A DNA stretch of 64,000 bases from positions 4,238 to 68,237 of the forward strand of contig NZ_RYFI01000001.1 in NCBI RefSeq assembly GCF_004103825.1. Reading direction: 5' to 3'. The stretch comes from Hansschlegelia zhihuaiae. GTDB lineage: Bacteria > Pseudomonadota > Alphaproteobacteria > Rhizobiales > Methylopilaceae. Position 1 is the first letter of the stretch; each line of letters starts with the position of its first letter. Positions 30,431 through 42,327 of this stretch are shown one piece after another. The notes under the pieces are model-generated. The model was not told the origin of the DNA. It saw nothing but the letters and a program-made list of their open reading frames with translations, and searched no databases. Position numbers and translations under genes: made by a program.

Positions 30431-30764
30431 GAGCTTCCCAACACGGCGCGCACCAGTGTTGCCTAGCGCCGGACAAGTTCCGCGTCGAGCTGAGCTGTCA
30501 GCCAGCGCCCAACCCGCTCCTGAGCGCTCTTCGCGATATTGGCGTAGGCTGAAAGGACAATCACGGCAGGATCAGCAGCCGCAAATTGGTTACCGACCAT
30601 CCAGTTCCGAACGCCGTCAGCGCGTCGTGCCGCGTGAGAACCAGCTCACGCGGCTCAGCGCTAACCCAAGACGAAAACAGGGTGGCGACACCGCATGTCG
30701 CTGCATACCGCCACCCTGTCTTCATATAGTCGAACCCAATTAAAAGCGCCGGTGTCGATCGCGT
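30431..30764. other. 334-base region between purC and the exported protein gene
   Basis: Holds the purC terminator (30673-30719) and a segment at about 30463-30670 with G+C near 55%, lower than its surroundings. The segment has short open frames in several readings, including a 45-codon frame on the minus strand (30600 to 30463, starting MVGNQFAAADPAVIVLSAYA). This could be a gene remnant or a dispersed element; I cannot decide. Confidence 0.4.
30673..30719 (-). terminator. purC terminator
   Basis: Perfect 11-bp stem (30677-30687 with 30709-30719) with a 21-base loop that contains a smaller hairpin. On the minus strand it ends in TTTT (30676-30673), about 45 bases after the purC stop. Confidence 0.82.
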
Positions 30765-31538
30765 TCAGTCCTTCGACGTCACCAGCACCGGCCCGCGGCC
30801 GTTCGGGATCTCCGATTCGGGCAGAATGCCGAGCCGGCGCGCCACTTCCGAATAGGCCTCGACCAGCCCGCCCATGTCGCGGCGGAAGCGATCCTTGTCG
30901 AGCTTGTCGTTCGACTTGATGTCCCACAGCCGGCACGAATCGGGGCTGATCTCGTCGGCCACGACGATGCGGACCGTGTCGTTCTCCCAGAGCCGGCCGG
31001 TCTCCATCTTGAAGTCGACCAGACGAATGCCGACGCCGAGGAACAGGCCGGACAGGAAGTCGTTGACGCGGATCGCCAGCGCCATGATGTCGTCGATCTC
31101 CTGAGGGCTCGCCCAGCCGAAGGCCGTGACGTGCTCCTCGGAGACCATCGGGTCGTTCAGCGCATCGTTCTTGTAGTAGAACTCGATGATCGAGCGCGGC
31201 AGCTGGGTGCCTTCCTCGAGACCGAGCTTGGTCGCGAGCGAGCCGGCCGCGACGTTGCGCACCACGACCTCGAGCGGGATGATCTCGACTTCGCGGATCA
31301 GCTGCTCGCGCATGTTCAGCCGGCGGATGAAATGCGTCGGCACGCCGATGTCGTTCAGATTCTGGAAGATGTATTCCGAAATCCGGTTGTTGAGGACGCC
31401 CTTGCCGTCGATGATCTCGTGCTTCTTGGCGTTGAAGGCGGTCGCGTCGTCCTTGAAGTGCTGGATGAGGGTGCCGGGCTCGGGGCCCTCATAGAGCACC
31501 TTCGCCTTGCCTTCATAGATGCGGCGGCGGCGGTTCAT
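30765..31538 (-). CDS. purC: SAICAR synthetase
   Basis: A 257-residue phosphoribosylaminoimidazole-succinocarboxamide synthase, joining aspartate to CAIR in purine synthesis. It begins with [20 protein letters not shown], the usual alphaproteobacterial start; a start ten codons upstream (ATG at 31568, close to AGGTGAC) is possible. Conserved segments are [25 protein letters not shown] and [15 protein letters not shown]. It has its own terminator, so it forms a separate unit ahead of purS-purQ-purL. Confidence 0.97.
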   Translation of the reverse strand: MNRRRRIYEGKAKVLYEGPEPGTLIQHFKDDATAFNAKKHEIIDGKGVLNNRISEYIFQNLNDIGVPTHFIRRLNMREQLIREVEIIPLEVVVRNVAAGSLATKLGLEEGTQLPRSIIEFYYKNDALNDPMVSEEHVTAFGWASPQEIDDIMALAIRVNDFLSGLFLGVGIRLVDFKMETGRLWENDTVRIVVADEISPDSCRLWDIKSNDKLDKDRFRRDMGGLVEAYSEVARRLGILPESEIPNGRGPVLVTSKD

Positions 31539-31758
31539 CGGCGTGTACCGTGGCTTGAGGAAATCCATGTCACCTGTGCCGGTTGTTCTGGCCTGACCGG
31601 AGAGGGTCGTACAATTCCGGCGCGCGCGGCTCAGGGATCGTCGTCGCAAAGCGACGCCCGCGCGAGCGCGGAACATAGGCGATCAGGCCCTGCCGCACAA
31701 CGAGGGCGGAGCTCTGAAGACTCGGCTATAAGGACGCGGCCGCCGCCTGCGTCTCACG

Positions 31759-33834
31759 TCACATCAGCAGCAGCAGGCTCCGCCCCGCCACCGAGAGCGG
31801 CTCCTTCCCGCCGCTGATCTCGCGGGGCTCCGCCTCCGGCTGGTCCGTGTCGACCAGAACGCTCCAGCCCTCGCCGCCGTCGCGCTCGGGCAGGACGAAG
31901 GGCACCGGCCCGTCATGGCTGTTGAAGATCAGGATCGCCTCCTCGCCGTCCAGGATCTTCAGGTGAAGCCCGATGCAGTCGGCGTTGGGGTCGTTCCAGT
32001 GTTCGGGCTTCTGCTCGCCGCCGCCGGGGTTGAGCCAGACGACGCCCATGCCGTCGCGGAAGCTGGCGCGGCGCAGGATCGAATGGTCGGCGCGGAGCCT
32101 CGTGAGCTTTTGCGCGAAGGTGAGCAACTCCTGGTTGTTCTGGTTGAGATCCCAGTTCACCCAGGAGATCTCGTTGTCCTGGCAGTAGCCGTTGTTGTTG
32201 CCCTTCTGCGTGCGGCCGAACTCGTCGCCTGCGAGGATCATCGGCGTGCCGTGAGAGAACAGGAGCGTCGCGAGGAAGTTGCGTTTCTGGCGCTCGCGCG
32301 TCGCGACGATCCCTTCGTCGTCGGTCTCGCCCTCGACGCCGTAATTGTAGCTGCGGTTGTCGGAGTGGCCGTCCTTGCCGTCCTCGCCGTTCGCCTCGTT
32401 GTGCTTGTCGTTGTAGGTGACGAGGTCGTGCAGCGTGAAGCCGTCATGGGCCGTGATGAAGTTGACGCCGGCCCACGGCCTGCGGCCATGACGATCATAG
32501 ACGTCGCCCGAGCCGGTGACGCGAGCCGCGAAATTGCCCAGGCTGTCCGCGCTCTTCTTCCAGTAGTCGCGGACCTCGTCGCGATATTTGTCGTTCCATT
32601 CCGCCCAGCCCGGGGGGAAGCCGCCGACCTGGTAGCCCCCGGGGCCGATGTCCCAAGGCTCGCCGACGAGCTTCACACGGCGCAGCACGGGGTCCTGGTT
32701 GACGGCGTCGAAGAAGCCGCCGCGCGGGTCGAAGCCGCCCGGCTCGCGGCCGAGGATCGTGCCGAGGTCGAAGCGGAAGCCGTCGACATGGCACTCCTCG
32801 ACCCAGTAGCGCAGCGAGTCCGTCACCATCTGCAGCACCCGCGGATGGCTGGTGTTGACCGTGTTCCCGGTGCCGGTGTCGTTGATGTAGTAACGGTGCT
32901 GGTTCGGCATCGTCCGGTAGTAGCTGAGGTTGTCGATGCCCTTGAAGGAGAGCGTCGGACCGAGCTCGTTGCCTTCCGCCGTGTGGTTGTAGACGACGTC
33001 GAGGATGACCTCGATGCCGGCGTTGTGGAACGAGCGCACCAGATGCTTGAAACTCGCGAGCCGAGCGCGGCCGGACTTGTTCTCGCCGCCGGCGTAGCGC
33101 TGCATCACCGAGAAGAAGCCGACCGTGTTGTAGCCCCAGAAGTTCCGGAGCCCCTTGGCCTCGAGATGCTGGTCGTCGAGGAAGGCGTGGATCGGCAGCA
33201 GCTCGACCGAGGTCACGCCGAGCGCCTTGATGTGCGCCACCACATCGCGATGCGCGAGGCCGTCGAAGGTCCCGCGGATCTCCTCCGGCACGGCCGGGTG
33301 CAGCATCGTGTAGCCGCGCACATGAGTTTCGTAGAACACGGTGCGGTCCCACGGCACGTCGGGCTTCACGTCGTGAGCCCAATCGAATGCAGTGTCCGGC
33401 ACCTCGCATTTCGGCATGAAGGGCGCTGAATCCCGCTCGTCGAAGCTGAGGTCCTTGTCCTCGGCGTCGAGCCGGTAGCCGAAATGCGCGTCGTTCCAGC
33501 GCACGGAGCCGACCAGCGACTTGGCGTAGGGGTCGAGCAGCAGCTTGTTCGGGTTGAAGCGATGGCCCTCTTCCGGCCGATACGGGCCGTGCACGCGGTA
33601 GCCGTAGCGCTGGCCGGGGATGATCCCCGGAAGATAGCCGTGCCAGATCTCGTCGGAATATTCCGGCAGCGTAATCCGCTCGACCTCATTGTCCTTATCG
33701 TCGAACAGACAGAGGTCGACCCGCTCGGCATGGGCCGAAAACAGCGCGAAATTCGTGCCCTCGCCGTCGAAGGTCGCGCCAAGCTGCGTCGGCCGCCCGG
33801 CTTCGGCCCGGCGGTCGGTCCTGATGTCGCTCAT
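31759..33834 (-). CDS. glgX: Glycogen debranching enzyme GlgX, first copy
   Basis: A 691-residue isoamylase-type debranching enzyme (GH13_11) that hydrolyses alpha-1,6 branches of glycogen limit dextrin. The N-terminal CBM48 segment (LGATFDGEGTNFALFSAHAE) precedes the barrel: VILDVVYNHTAEG, the nucleophile Asp in VDGFRFDLGTILGRE, the acid Glu in VKLVGEPWDIGPGGYQ and the late His-Asp in ITAHDGFT. GGAG precedes the ATG. It is the only gene of the island on the minus strand, close to the plus-strand cluster that carries a second glgX. Confidence 0.95.
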   Translation of the reverse strand: MSDIRTDRRAEAGRPTQLGATFDGEGTNFALFSAHAERVDLCLFDDKDNEVERITLPEYSDEIWHGYLPGIIPGQRYGYRVHGPYRPEEGHRFNPNKLLLDPYAKSLVGSVRWNDAHFGYRLDAEDKDLSFDERDSAPFMPKCEVPDTAFDWAHDVKPDVPWDRTVFYETHVRGYTMLHPAVPEEIRGTFDGLAHRDVVAHIKALGVTSVELLPIHAFLDDQHLEAKGLRNFWGYNTVGFFSVMQRYAGGENKSGRARLASFKHLVRSFHNAGIEVILDVVYNHTAEGNELGPTLSFKGIDNLSYYRTMPNQHRYYINDTGTGNTVNTSHPRVLQMVTDSLRYWVEECHVDGFRFDLGTILGREPGGFDPRGGFFDAVNQDPVLRRVKLVGEPWDIGPGGYQVGGFPPGWAEWNDKYRDEVRDYWKKSADSLGNFAARVTGSGDVYDRHGRRPWAGVNFITAHDGFTLHDLVTYNDKHNEANGEDGKDGHSDNRSYNYGVEGETDDEGIVATRERQKRNFLATLLFSHGTPMILAGDEFGRTQKGNNNGYCQDNEISWVNWDLNQNNQELLTFAQKLTRLRADHSILRRASFRDGMGVVWLNPGGGEQKPEHWNDPNADCIGLHLKILDGEEAILIFNSHDGPVPFVLPERDGGEGWSVLVDTDQPEAEPREISGGKEPLSVAGRSLLLLM

Positions 33835-33981
33835 GAAACTCCGTCGTCCTTTCTCCGAAGGCGGGGACGCCTCCGAAATCCCGTCACCGTCCGAGGAACG
33901 GCGCGCAACGCCCCCCGTTCCTGGTGAGCAGGCGATCAGCTAGGGCCGTCGCGGCCGTCCGACAGCGGGACGGGCGGCGTT

Positions 33982-34443
33982 TCAGGCCTTCGCCCTGGAG
34001 GGCTTGCCTCCCTTGCCGGCCTTCGGGATCTTGTCCTCCTTGGCGGCCTTCTGGATCTTGGCGGCTTTCTCCACCTTCGGCTTTCCGGCGGCGAGCCCCG
34101 GAGCCGGAGCGGCGGCCGCGCCTTCGACGTCCTTCTCCGAGGCGGAGGGCTTTCGCTTCATCAAGGCCTCGGCCTTCTTGCCCGCGGCCTTCTTCGCGCC
34201 CTTGACCGTCGCCTTCCCGACGTCGGCCGCGACAGCGCCGGCTGCGCCCTTGGCGGCCGGTTTGGGCGTCTTCTCGCTTTTCGGGGTCTTCGTCTTCTCG
34301 AGCGCCGCAGCTCCGGCCTGATCGGCCGCGCTCACGCGCTTCTCGGCTTCGCTCCAATGTCGCCGCCCCTGACCTTCGGGGCGTCCTTCCTCGACCCAAA
34401 TTCGGTAGGCCTCGTCGCGGATTCGAGTTTCACGATCGTTCAT
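33982..34443 (-). CDS. DUF2934 protein with histone-like Lys/Ala tail
   Basis: A 153-residue protein. The first 35 residues are a DUF2934 motif (IRDEAYRIWVEEGRPEGQG, then RHWSEAE). The remaining 110 residues are Lys/Ala/Pro-rich with repeated KxxKA and AKKAAGKKAE-like stretches, similar in composition to bacterial histone H1-like tails. AGGAGG precedes the ATG. DNA or glycogen-particle association are both guesses. It is divergent from glgE and upstream of glgX1. Confidence 0.8.
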   Translation of the reverse strand: MNDRETRIRDEAYRIWVEEGRPEGQGRRHWSEAEKRVSAADQAGAAALEKTKTPKSEKTPKPAAKGAAGAVAADVGKATVKGAKKAAGKKAEALMKRKPSASEKDVEGAAAAPAPGLAAGKPKVEKAAKIQKAAKEDKIPKAGKGGKPSRAKA

Positions 34444-34583
34444 TCCGCCCTCCTCGCCGGCCCGTCAGGGGGTTGCCGGGAACAACAGTCGACCGATGTG
34501 TGAGGTTCCGGAAGGTCCGCCTCTGCCCCGAGGCCGCCGCCCGCATCGCCGAATCAACCCGCTGACGCCGTTCGGAGAATCGC

Positions 34584-36577
<1,994 letters not shown>

Positions 36578-36581
<4 letters not shown>

Positions 36582-39500
36582 ACGCGCCCGTCGCGCACGC
36601 CGCGCTCGCCAAGCCGACCGGAACGGTCGTCTCGAGGGAGGGCGTCGATCCGCTCTGGTACAAGGACGCGATCATCTACCAGTTGCACGTCAAGTCGTTC
36701 ATGGACTCCAACGACGACGGCATCGGCGACTTTCCCGGCCTGATCTCGAAGCTCGACTACATCGCCGATCTCGGCGTCAACGTGATCTGGCTGCTGCCGT
36801 TCTATCCGTCGCCGCGCCTCGACGACGGCTACGACATCTCGGAATACACCGGAGTTTCGCCGGACTACGGCACGCTCGCCGACGTCAAGCGTTTCGTCTC
36901 CGAGGCGCATAAGCGCGGAATCCGGGTGATCTCCGAGCTCGTCATCAACCACACATCGGATCAGCATCCCTGGTTCCAGCGTGCGCGGACCGCCAAGCCA
37001 GGCTCGGCGCACCGGAACTTCTACGTGTGGTCGGACCACGACACGCTCTATTCCGGCACCCGCATCATTTTCCTCGACACCGAGCGCTCGAACTGGACCT
37101 GGGACCCGGTGGCGGGGGCCTATTTCTGGCACCGCTTCTACAGCCACCAGCCGGACTTGAACTTCGACAATCCCCAGGTGCTGAAGGCCGTCTTCAAGGT
37201 GATGAAGTTCTGGCTCGACATCGGCATCGACGGCCTCAGGCTCGACGCCGTGCCGTACCTGATCGAGCGCGACGGCACGTCGAACGAGAACCTGCCCGAG
37301 ACCCACGACATCCTGAAGAAGATCAGGGCCGAGCTCGACCGCACCTATCCGGACCGCTTCCTGATCGCGGAAGCCAATATGTGGCCGGAGGACACCAAGG
37401 ATTACTTCGGCGAAGGCGACGAATGCCACATGGCGTTCCACTTCCCGCTGATGCCGCGCATGTACATGTCGATCGCGCGCGAGGACCGCTTCCCGATCAC
37501 CGACATCATGCGGCAGACGCCGGAGATTCCGGACAACTGCCAATGGGCGATCTTTCTCCGGAACCATGACGAGCTGACGCTCGAAATGGTGACCGACAAG
37601 GAGCGCGACTACCTCTGGAACACGTATGCGACCGACCGGCGGGCGCGCATCAATCTCGGCATCCGGCGGCGCCTCGCGCCGCTGATGGAGCGCGACCGGC
37701 GCCGCATCGAGCTGATGAACTCGCTGCTGCTGTCGATGCCCGGCACGCCAGTGATCTATTACGGCGACGAGATCGGGATGGGGGACAACATCCATCTCGG
37801 CGACCGCGACGGCGTGCGCACGCCGATGCAGTGGTCGATCGACCGCAACGGCGGCTTCTCGCGCGCGGATTTCGCCTCGATCGTGCTGCCGCCGATCATG
37901 GACCCCCTCTACGGCTACTTCGCCATCAACGTGGAGGCGCAGGGGCGCGACCCCCACTCGCTGCTGAACTGGATGCGCCGCATGCTCGCCACGCGCCGCC
38001 AGCACCTCGCCTTCGGACGCGGTTCGCTCCGCTTCCTGTTCCCCTCGAACCGGCGAATCTTGGCCTATCTCCGCGAGCATGACGGAGACGTCATCTTGTG
38101 CGTGGCCAATATGGGCCGCAGTCCTCAAGCGGTAGAGCTCGAGCTCTCGGAGTTCGAAGGCCGCGTGCCGATCGAACTCACGGCCGGCTCCGTCTTCCCG
38201 CCGATCGGCCAACTGACCTATCTGCTGACGCTGCCGCCTTACGGCTTCTATTGGTTCCTCCTCGCCGAGGAGGCCAACTCGCCCTCTTGGCACACGCCGG
38301 CTCCCGAACCCATGGCTGATTACGAAACCCTCGTGCTGCGCGCCGGCGTCGACGACGCGATGCAGGTCGAGGCGCGCAAGACGCTCGAGACGGCGGTGCT
38401 GCCGAACTACCTCGCCAAGCGCCGCTGGTTCTCGGGAAAAGACCAGAAGCAGGTCATCCCGCGCATCAAGGCGATGAGCCGCTTCGAGGGCCGAGGCCAG
38501 CCCATCGGGCTGATCGAGGTCGAGGTCACGGGCGGATCTGAGCCCTCCCGCTGGCTGCTGCCGCTCGCCGTGGTCTCCGAGGACGAGCCGATCTCGGCGC
38601 TCGCCAGCCGCCTGGCGCTCGCCCGCGTGCGCCGCGGCCGCGAGGTTCAGCTCCTGACCGACGCCTTCGCGCTGCCGGGCTTCGCCCATGCGGTCGCGAA
38701 GTCGCTGAAGGACGCCGCGCGCCTGAAGAGCGGCGAAGGCGAGATCGTGTTCGAGCAGGCCGAGGGCGTGAAAATCCCGACCCTGCCCGAGGACGCCGAG
38801 ATCAACTGGCTGTCGGCCGAACAGTCGAATTCCTCGCTGATCGCCGGCGACCTGATGATGATCAAGGTCTTGCGCAAGATCGCGCCGGGCAAGCACCCCG
38901 AAGCCGAGATGGGCCGCTATCTCACCGAGAACGGCTACGGCAACGCCGCGCCCTTCCTCGGCGAGATGGTGCGGGTCGCAGCCGATGGGACGCGCGCCAC
39001 GCTCGCCATCATCCAGGGTTATGTCCGCAACGAGGGCGACGCCTGGAGCTGGACGCTCGCTCATCTCACCCGCGCGCTCGACGATTTCGGCGCCCGCGGC
39101 GGCGGCGAGATGTCGGAGGACGAGCGCTTCTCCGAATACACCGCCTTCGCAGCGACGCTCGGGACCCGGCTCGCCGAGCTTCATGCGGTGCTTGCGCGCG
39201 ACAGCGACGACCAGGCTTTCGCGCCGGCCCCCGCCTCGACCGCCGACGTCAAGAGTTGGCAGGCGCGCGCGAGCGGGCTGCTGACCGGCGCCATCCAGGC
39301 GTTGCGCGGCAAGGAGCTTTGGGAGGACCCTGCCGCCAGGCAGCGCGCCGACTGGCTGATCGAGCGCTGGGAGCCGCTGCAGGCCGCGATCGGCCGGCTC
39401 GCGGAGACAGGCGTGGGCTCGATCATGACGCGGATCCATGGCGACCTGCATCTCGGTCAGATCCTTGTCGCGACCGGCGACGCCGTCTTCATCGATTTCG

Positions 39501-39892
39501 AAGGCGAGCCGGCGCGACCGCTCGACGAACGGCGCGGCAAGGCTTCGCCGCTGCGCGACGTCGCGGGCGTGCTGAGGTCGTTCGATTACGCGGCCGCCAT
39601 GGTCGGACGCAACGAGCAGGCCTCTCCGCATGTCAGCGGCGCGCGGCGCGACGATTTCCTCGAGCGTTTCCGCGCCGATGCGGCTGCGGCCTTCCTCGAC
39701 GCCTATCGAAAAGGCGTCGAAAAATCGGGCGGCGCCGTGTCGGCCGATCTGCTCGACATGTTCCTGATCGAGAAGGCCGCATACGAGATCGGTTACGAGG
39801 CGGCGAACCGGCCGACCTGGATCGACGTTCCTCTCGGAGGTCTCTGCGCCCTCGCCGCGCGTCTCGCGCCAGAACAAGGAGGCCGATCATGA
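36578..39892 (+). CDS. treS: Trehalose synthase-maltokinase fusion (TreS-Mak)
   Basis: An 1104-residue bifunctional enzyme. Residues about 20-570 are trehalose synthase (GH13_16), interconverting trehalose and maltose: [20 protein letters not shown], nucleophile D223 in LRLDAVPYL and E265 in LIAEANMW. Residues about 595-1104 are maltokinase (Pep2), phosphorylating maltose at C1: [13 protein letters not shown], catalytic HGDLHLGQ (H954, D956) and metal-binding DFEGEP (D973). It overlaps glgE upstream and glgB downstream (ATGA each), giving trehalose to maltose to maltose-1-phosphate to glucan. Confidence 0.97.
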
Positions 39893-42108
39893 CGATCGCC
39901 CGGATGTCCGCAAGACCCGTCGAAACGCCGAGCCATCCGACGCCCCTCGACCGCGGGACGCTGGACGCGCTCGCGCACGGGACGCACCGCGACCCGTTCG
40001 GGGTGTTGGGACGCCGCGACGACGGCGACGGGCCTTATATTCGAGCCGTGCTGCCGGGAGCGCAGGGCGTCGAGGCGGTCGACGCCAGGACCGGCGATTC
40101 GATCGGCCGGCTGATGGAGATCGAGAACACCGGCGTGTTCGAGGGCTGGGTGAAGGGCGCCGATCCCTACCGGCTGAAGATCGCCTGGCCGGGCACTGTC
40201 CAGGAGACCGAGGACCCCTACTCCTTCGGCTTGCTGCTCGGCGAGCTCGATCTGCATCTGCTCGGCGAGAGCCGCCATTTCGAGCTGGCCTCGGCGCTCG
40301 GCGCGAATGTGATGGAGTTCGACGGGGTCGCGGGCGTGCGCTTCGCGGTCTGGGCGCCCAACGCCCGCCGCGTCGCCGTGGTCGGCGACTTCAACTCGTG
40401 GGACAAGCGCCGCCACCCGATGCGCCTGAGGCACCCGTCCGGCGTCTGGGAGTTGTTCGTCCCGCGCATCGGACCGGGCGAGCGCTACAAATTCGCGATC
40501 CTCGGGCCGGACGGCGCCGAACTGCCCGACAAGGCCGACCCGGTGGCCAAGTCAGCCGAGAGCGCGCCCGGCACGGCGTCCGTGGTCGCGGCCCCGACGG
40601 CCTATGAGTGGACCGACGACGCCTGGATGGCGGCTCGCTCCGCCAAGCATTTACCCGACGCCCCGCTGTCGTTCTACGAGGTCCATCTCGGCTCCTGGAT
40701 GAAGGACGGCCGAACGGTCGACTGGAATTTCGCGATCGACAAGCTCGTGCCCTATGCGGCCCAGATGGGCTTCACCCATATCGAGCTGCTGCCGGTCGCC
40801 GAGCATCCGTTCGGCGGCTCGTGGGGCTACCAGCCGCTCGGCCTGTTCGCGCCGACCGGCCGCTACGGCAAGCCCGAAGACTTCGCCCGCTTCGTGAACG
40901 CCGCCCATGCGGCGGGCGTCGGCGTGGTGGTGGACTGGGTGCCGGCCCATTTCCCGACCGATCCGCACGGCCTCTACCGTTTCGACGGCACCCCGCTCTA
41001 CGAGCACGCCGACCCGCGCGAAGGGTTCCATCAGGACTGGAACACTGCGATCTACAATTTCGGCCGGCGCGAGGTGCAGAACTTCCTGATCGCGAGCGGG
41101 CTGCACTGGCTCGAGCAGTTCCATGTCGACGGGCTGCGCGTCGACGCCGTCGCCTCGATGCTCTACCGGGACTATTCGCGGAAGGAGGGCGAGTGGGTCC
41201 CGAACCATCTGGGCGGGCGCGAGAACCTCGAGGCGATCGGCTTCCTGCAGCACTTCAACGCCGTCGTCCGCGAGCGCGTCCCCGGCGCGATGACGATTGC
41301 CGAGGAATCCACCGCCTGGCCCGGCGTCACCCGTTCCACCACCGAGGGCGGCCTCGGCTTCGACTACAAGTGGAACATGGGCTGGATGCACGACACGCTG
41401 AACTACATGGAGCAGAATCCGATCTACCGCTCCTACAATCATGACGGCATCACGTTCGGGCTGGTCTACGCCTTCTCGGAGAAGTTCGTGTTGCCGCTCA
41501 GCCATGACGAGGTGGTGCACGGCAAGGGGTCGCTGATCGGCAAGATGCCGGGCGACGCTTGGCAGAAATTCGCCAATCTGCGCGCGCTCTACGGCCTGAT
41601 GTGGAGCCATCCGGGGAAGAAGCTGCTGTTCATGGGCGGCGAGATCGCCCAGTGGAGCGAGTGGAACCATGACGCGCAGATCGACTGGCCCGCGCTCGAT
41701 GACCCGAACCATGCAGGCGTCCAGCGGCTGATCCGGGACCTCAATCGCATCTACGTCTCCGAGCCCTCGCTCTACAGGCGCGACTGCGAAGAGGCTGGCT
41801 TTCGCTGGGTGATCGGCGACGACCGCGCGAATTCGGTCTTCGCCTTCCGCCGCCACGGCGCCGACGGCGACCCGCCGATCCTGGTGGTTGCAAACATGAC
41901 GCCGGTGCCGCGGCACGGATATCGTATAGGAGTCCCCGTGGCCGGCCGCTGGAGCGAGATCATCAACACCGATTCCGGCCTTTATGGGGGTTCGAACGTC
42001 GGCAATGGCGGCGGACTGGAGACGACGCCTGTCGAAAGCCATGGCGAAGCGCAGTCGCTCGAGCTGTCGCTGCCGCCGCTCGGGGTGGTGGCGCTGAGGG
42101 CGGGGTGA
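39889..42108 (+). CDS. glgB: 1,4-alpha-glucan branching enzyme GlgB
   Basis: A 739-residue branching enzyme (GH13_9) that introduces alpha-1,6 branches. It starts at 39889, overlapping the treS-mak stop; AAGGAGG lies upstream. An N1 domain ([14 protein letters not shown]) and CBM48 ([20 protein letters not shown]) precede the barrel with nucleophile D419 ([20 protein letters not shown]) and E472 ([13 protein letters not shown]), the 53-residue spacing of E. coli GlgB. The late [15 protein letters not shown] is present. A family A palindromic repeat separates it from glgX2. Confidence 0.98.
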   Translation: MTIARMSARPVETPSHPTPLDRGTLDALAHGTHRDPFGVLGRRDDGDGPYIRAVLPGAQGVEAVDARTGDSIGRLMEIENTGVFEGWVKGADPYRLKIAWPGTVQETEDPYSFGLLLGELDLHLLGESRHFELASALGANVMEFDGVAGVRFAVWAPNARRVAVVGDFNSWDKRRHPMRLRHPSGVWELFVPRIGPGERYKFAILGPDGAELPDKADPVAKSAESAPGTASVVAAPTAYEWTDDAWMAARSAKHLPDAPLSFYEVHLGSWMKDGRTVDWNFAIDKLVPYAAQMGFTHIELLPVAEHPFGGSWGYQPLGLFAPTGRYGKPEDFARFVNAAHAAGVGVVVDWVPAHFPTDPHGLYRFDGTPLYEHADPREGFHQDWNTAIYNFGRREVQNFLIASGLHWLEQFHVDGLRVDAVASMLYRDYSRKEGEWVPNHLGGRENLEAIGFLQHFNAVVRERVPGAMTIAEESTAWPGVTRSTTEGGLGFDYKWNMGWMHDTLNYMEQNPIYRSYNHDGITFGLVYAFSEKFVLPLSHDEVVHGKGSLIGKMPGDAWQKFANLRALYGLMWSHPGKKLLFMGGEIAQWSEWNHDAQIDWPALDDPNHAGVQRLIRDLNRIYVSEPSLYRRDCEEAGFRWVIGDDRANSVFAFRRHGADGDPPILVVANMTPVPRHGYRIGVPVAGRWSEIINTDSGLYGGSNVGNGGGLETTPVESHGEAQSLELSLPPLGVVALRAG

Positions 42109-42149
42109 CGTGACGGCTGCTGGGGACTAGAGCTTGGGGGGACTGACGG

Positions 42150-42308
42150 TGCGTGCTTCGAGACGCCCGCTTGCGCGGGCTCCTCAGCATGAGGAGCGTC
42201 GCGGACGCCGGACGTCGGCGAGACGTCTCGGCGTTCCTGCCCTTTCCGCCATCCTGATCGCTCCTCATGCTGAGGAGCGGCGCAGAGCGCCGCGTCTCGA
42301 AGCACGCA
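42150..42308. repeat. Palindromic repeat family A, copy 2
   Basis: Same 17-base outer arms as at 22996-23118 (42150-42166 and 42292-42308), with inner CTCCTCAGCATGAGGAG and inverted copy. It ends 19 bases before the glgX2 start, inside the glycogen/trehalose cluster. Confidence 0.85.
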
Positions 42309-42327
42309 GACCGGCGACGCAGCCCCG

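Noticed and set aside
39256-39888. A 211-codon N-terminal extension of GlgB
   Set aside because: It lies inside the maltokinase coding region in another frame. The ATG at 39889 has a ribosome site and gives a normal-length GlgB.
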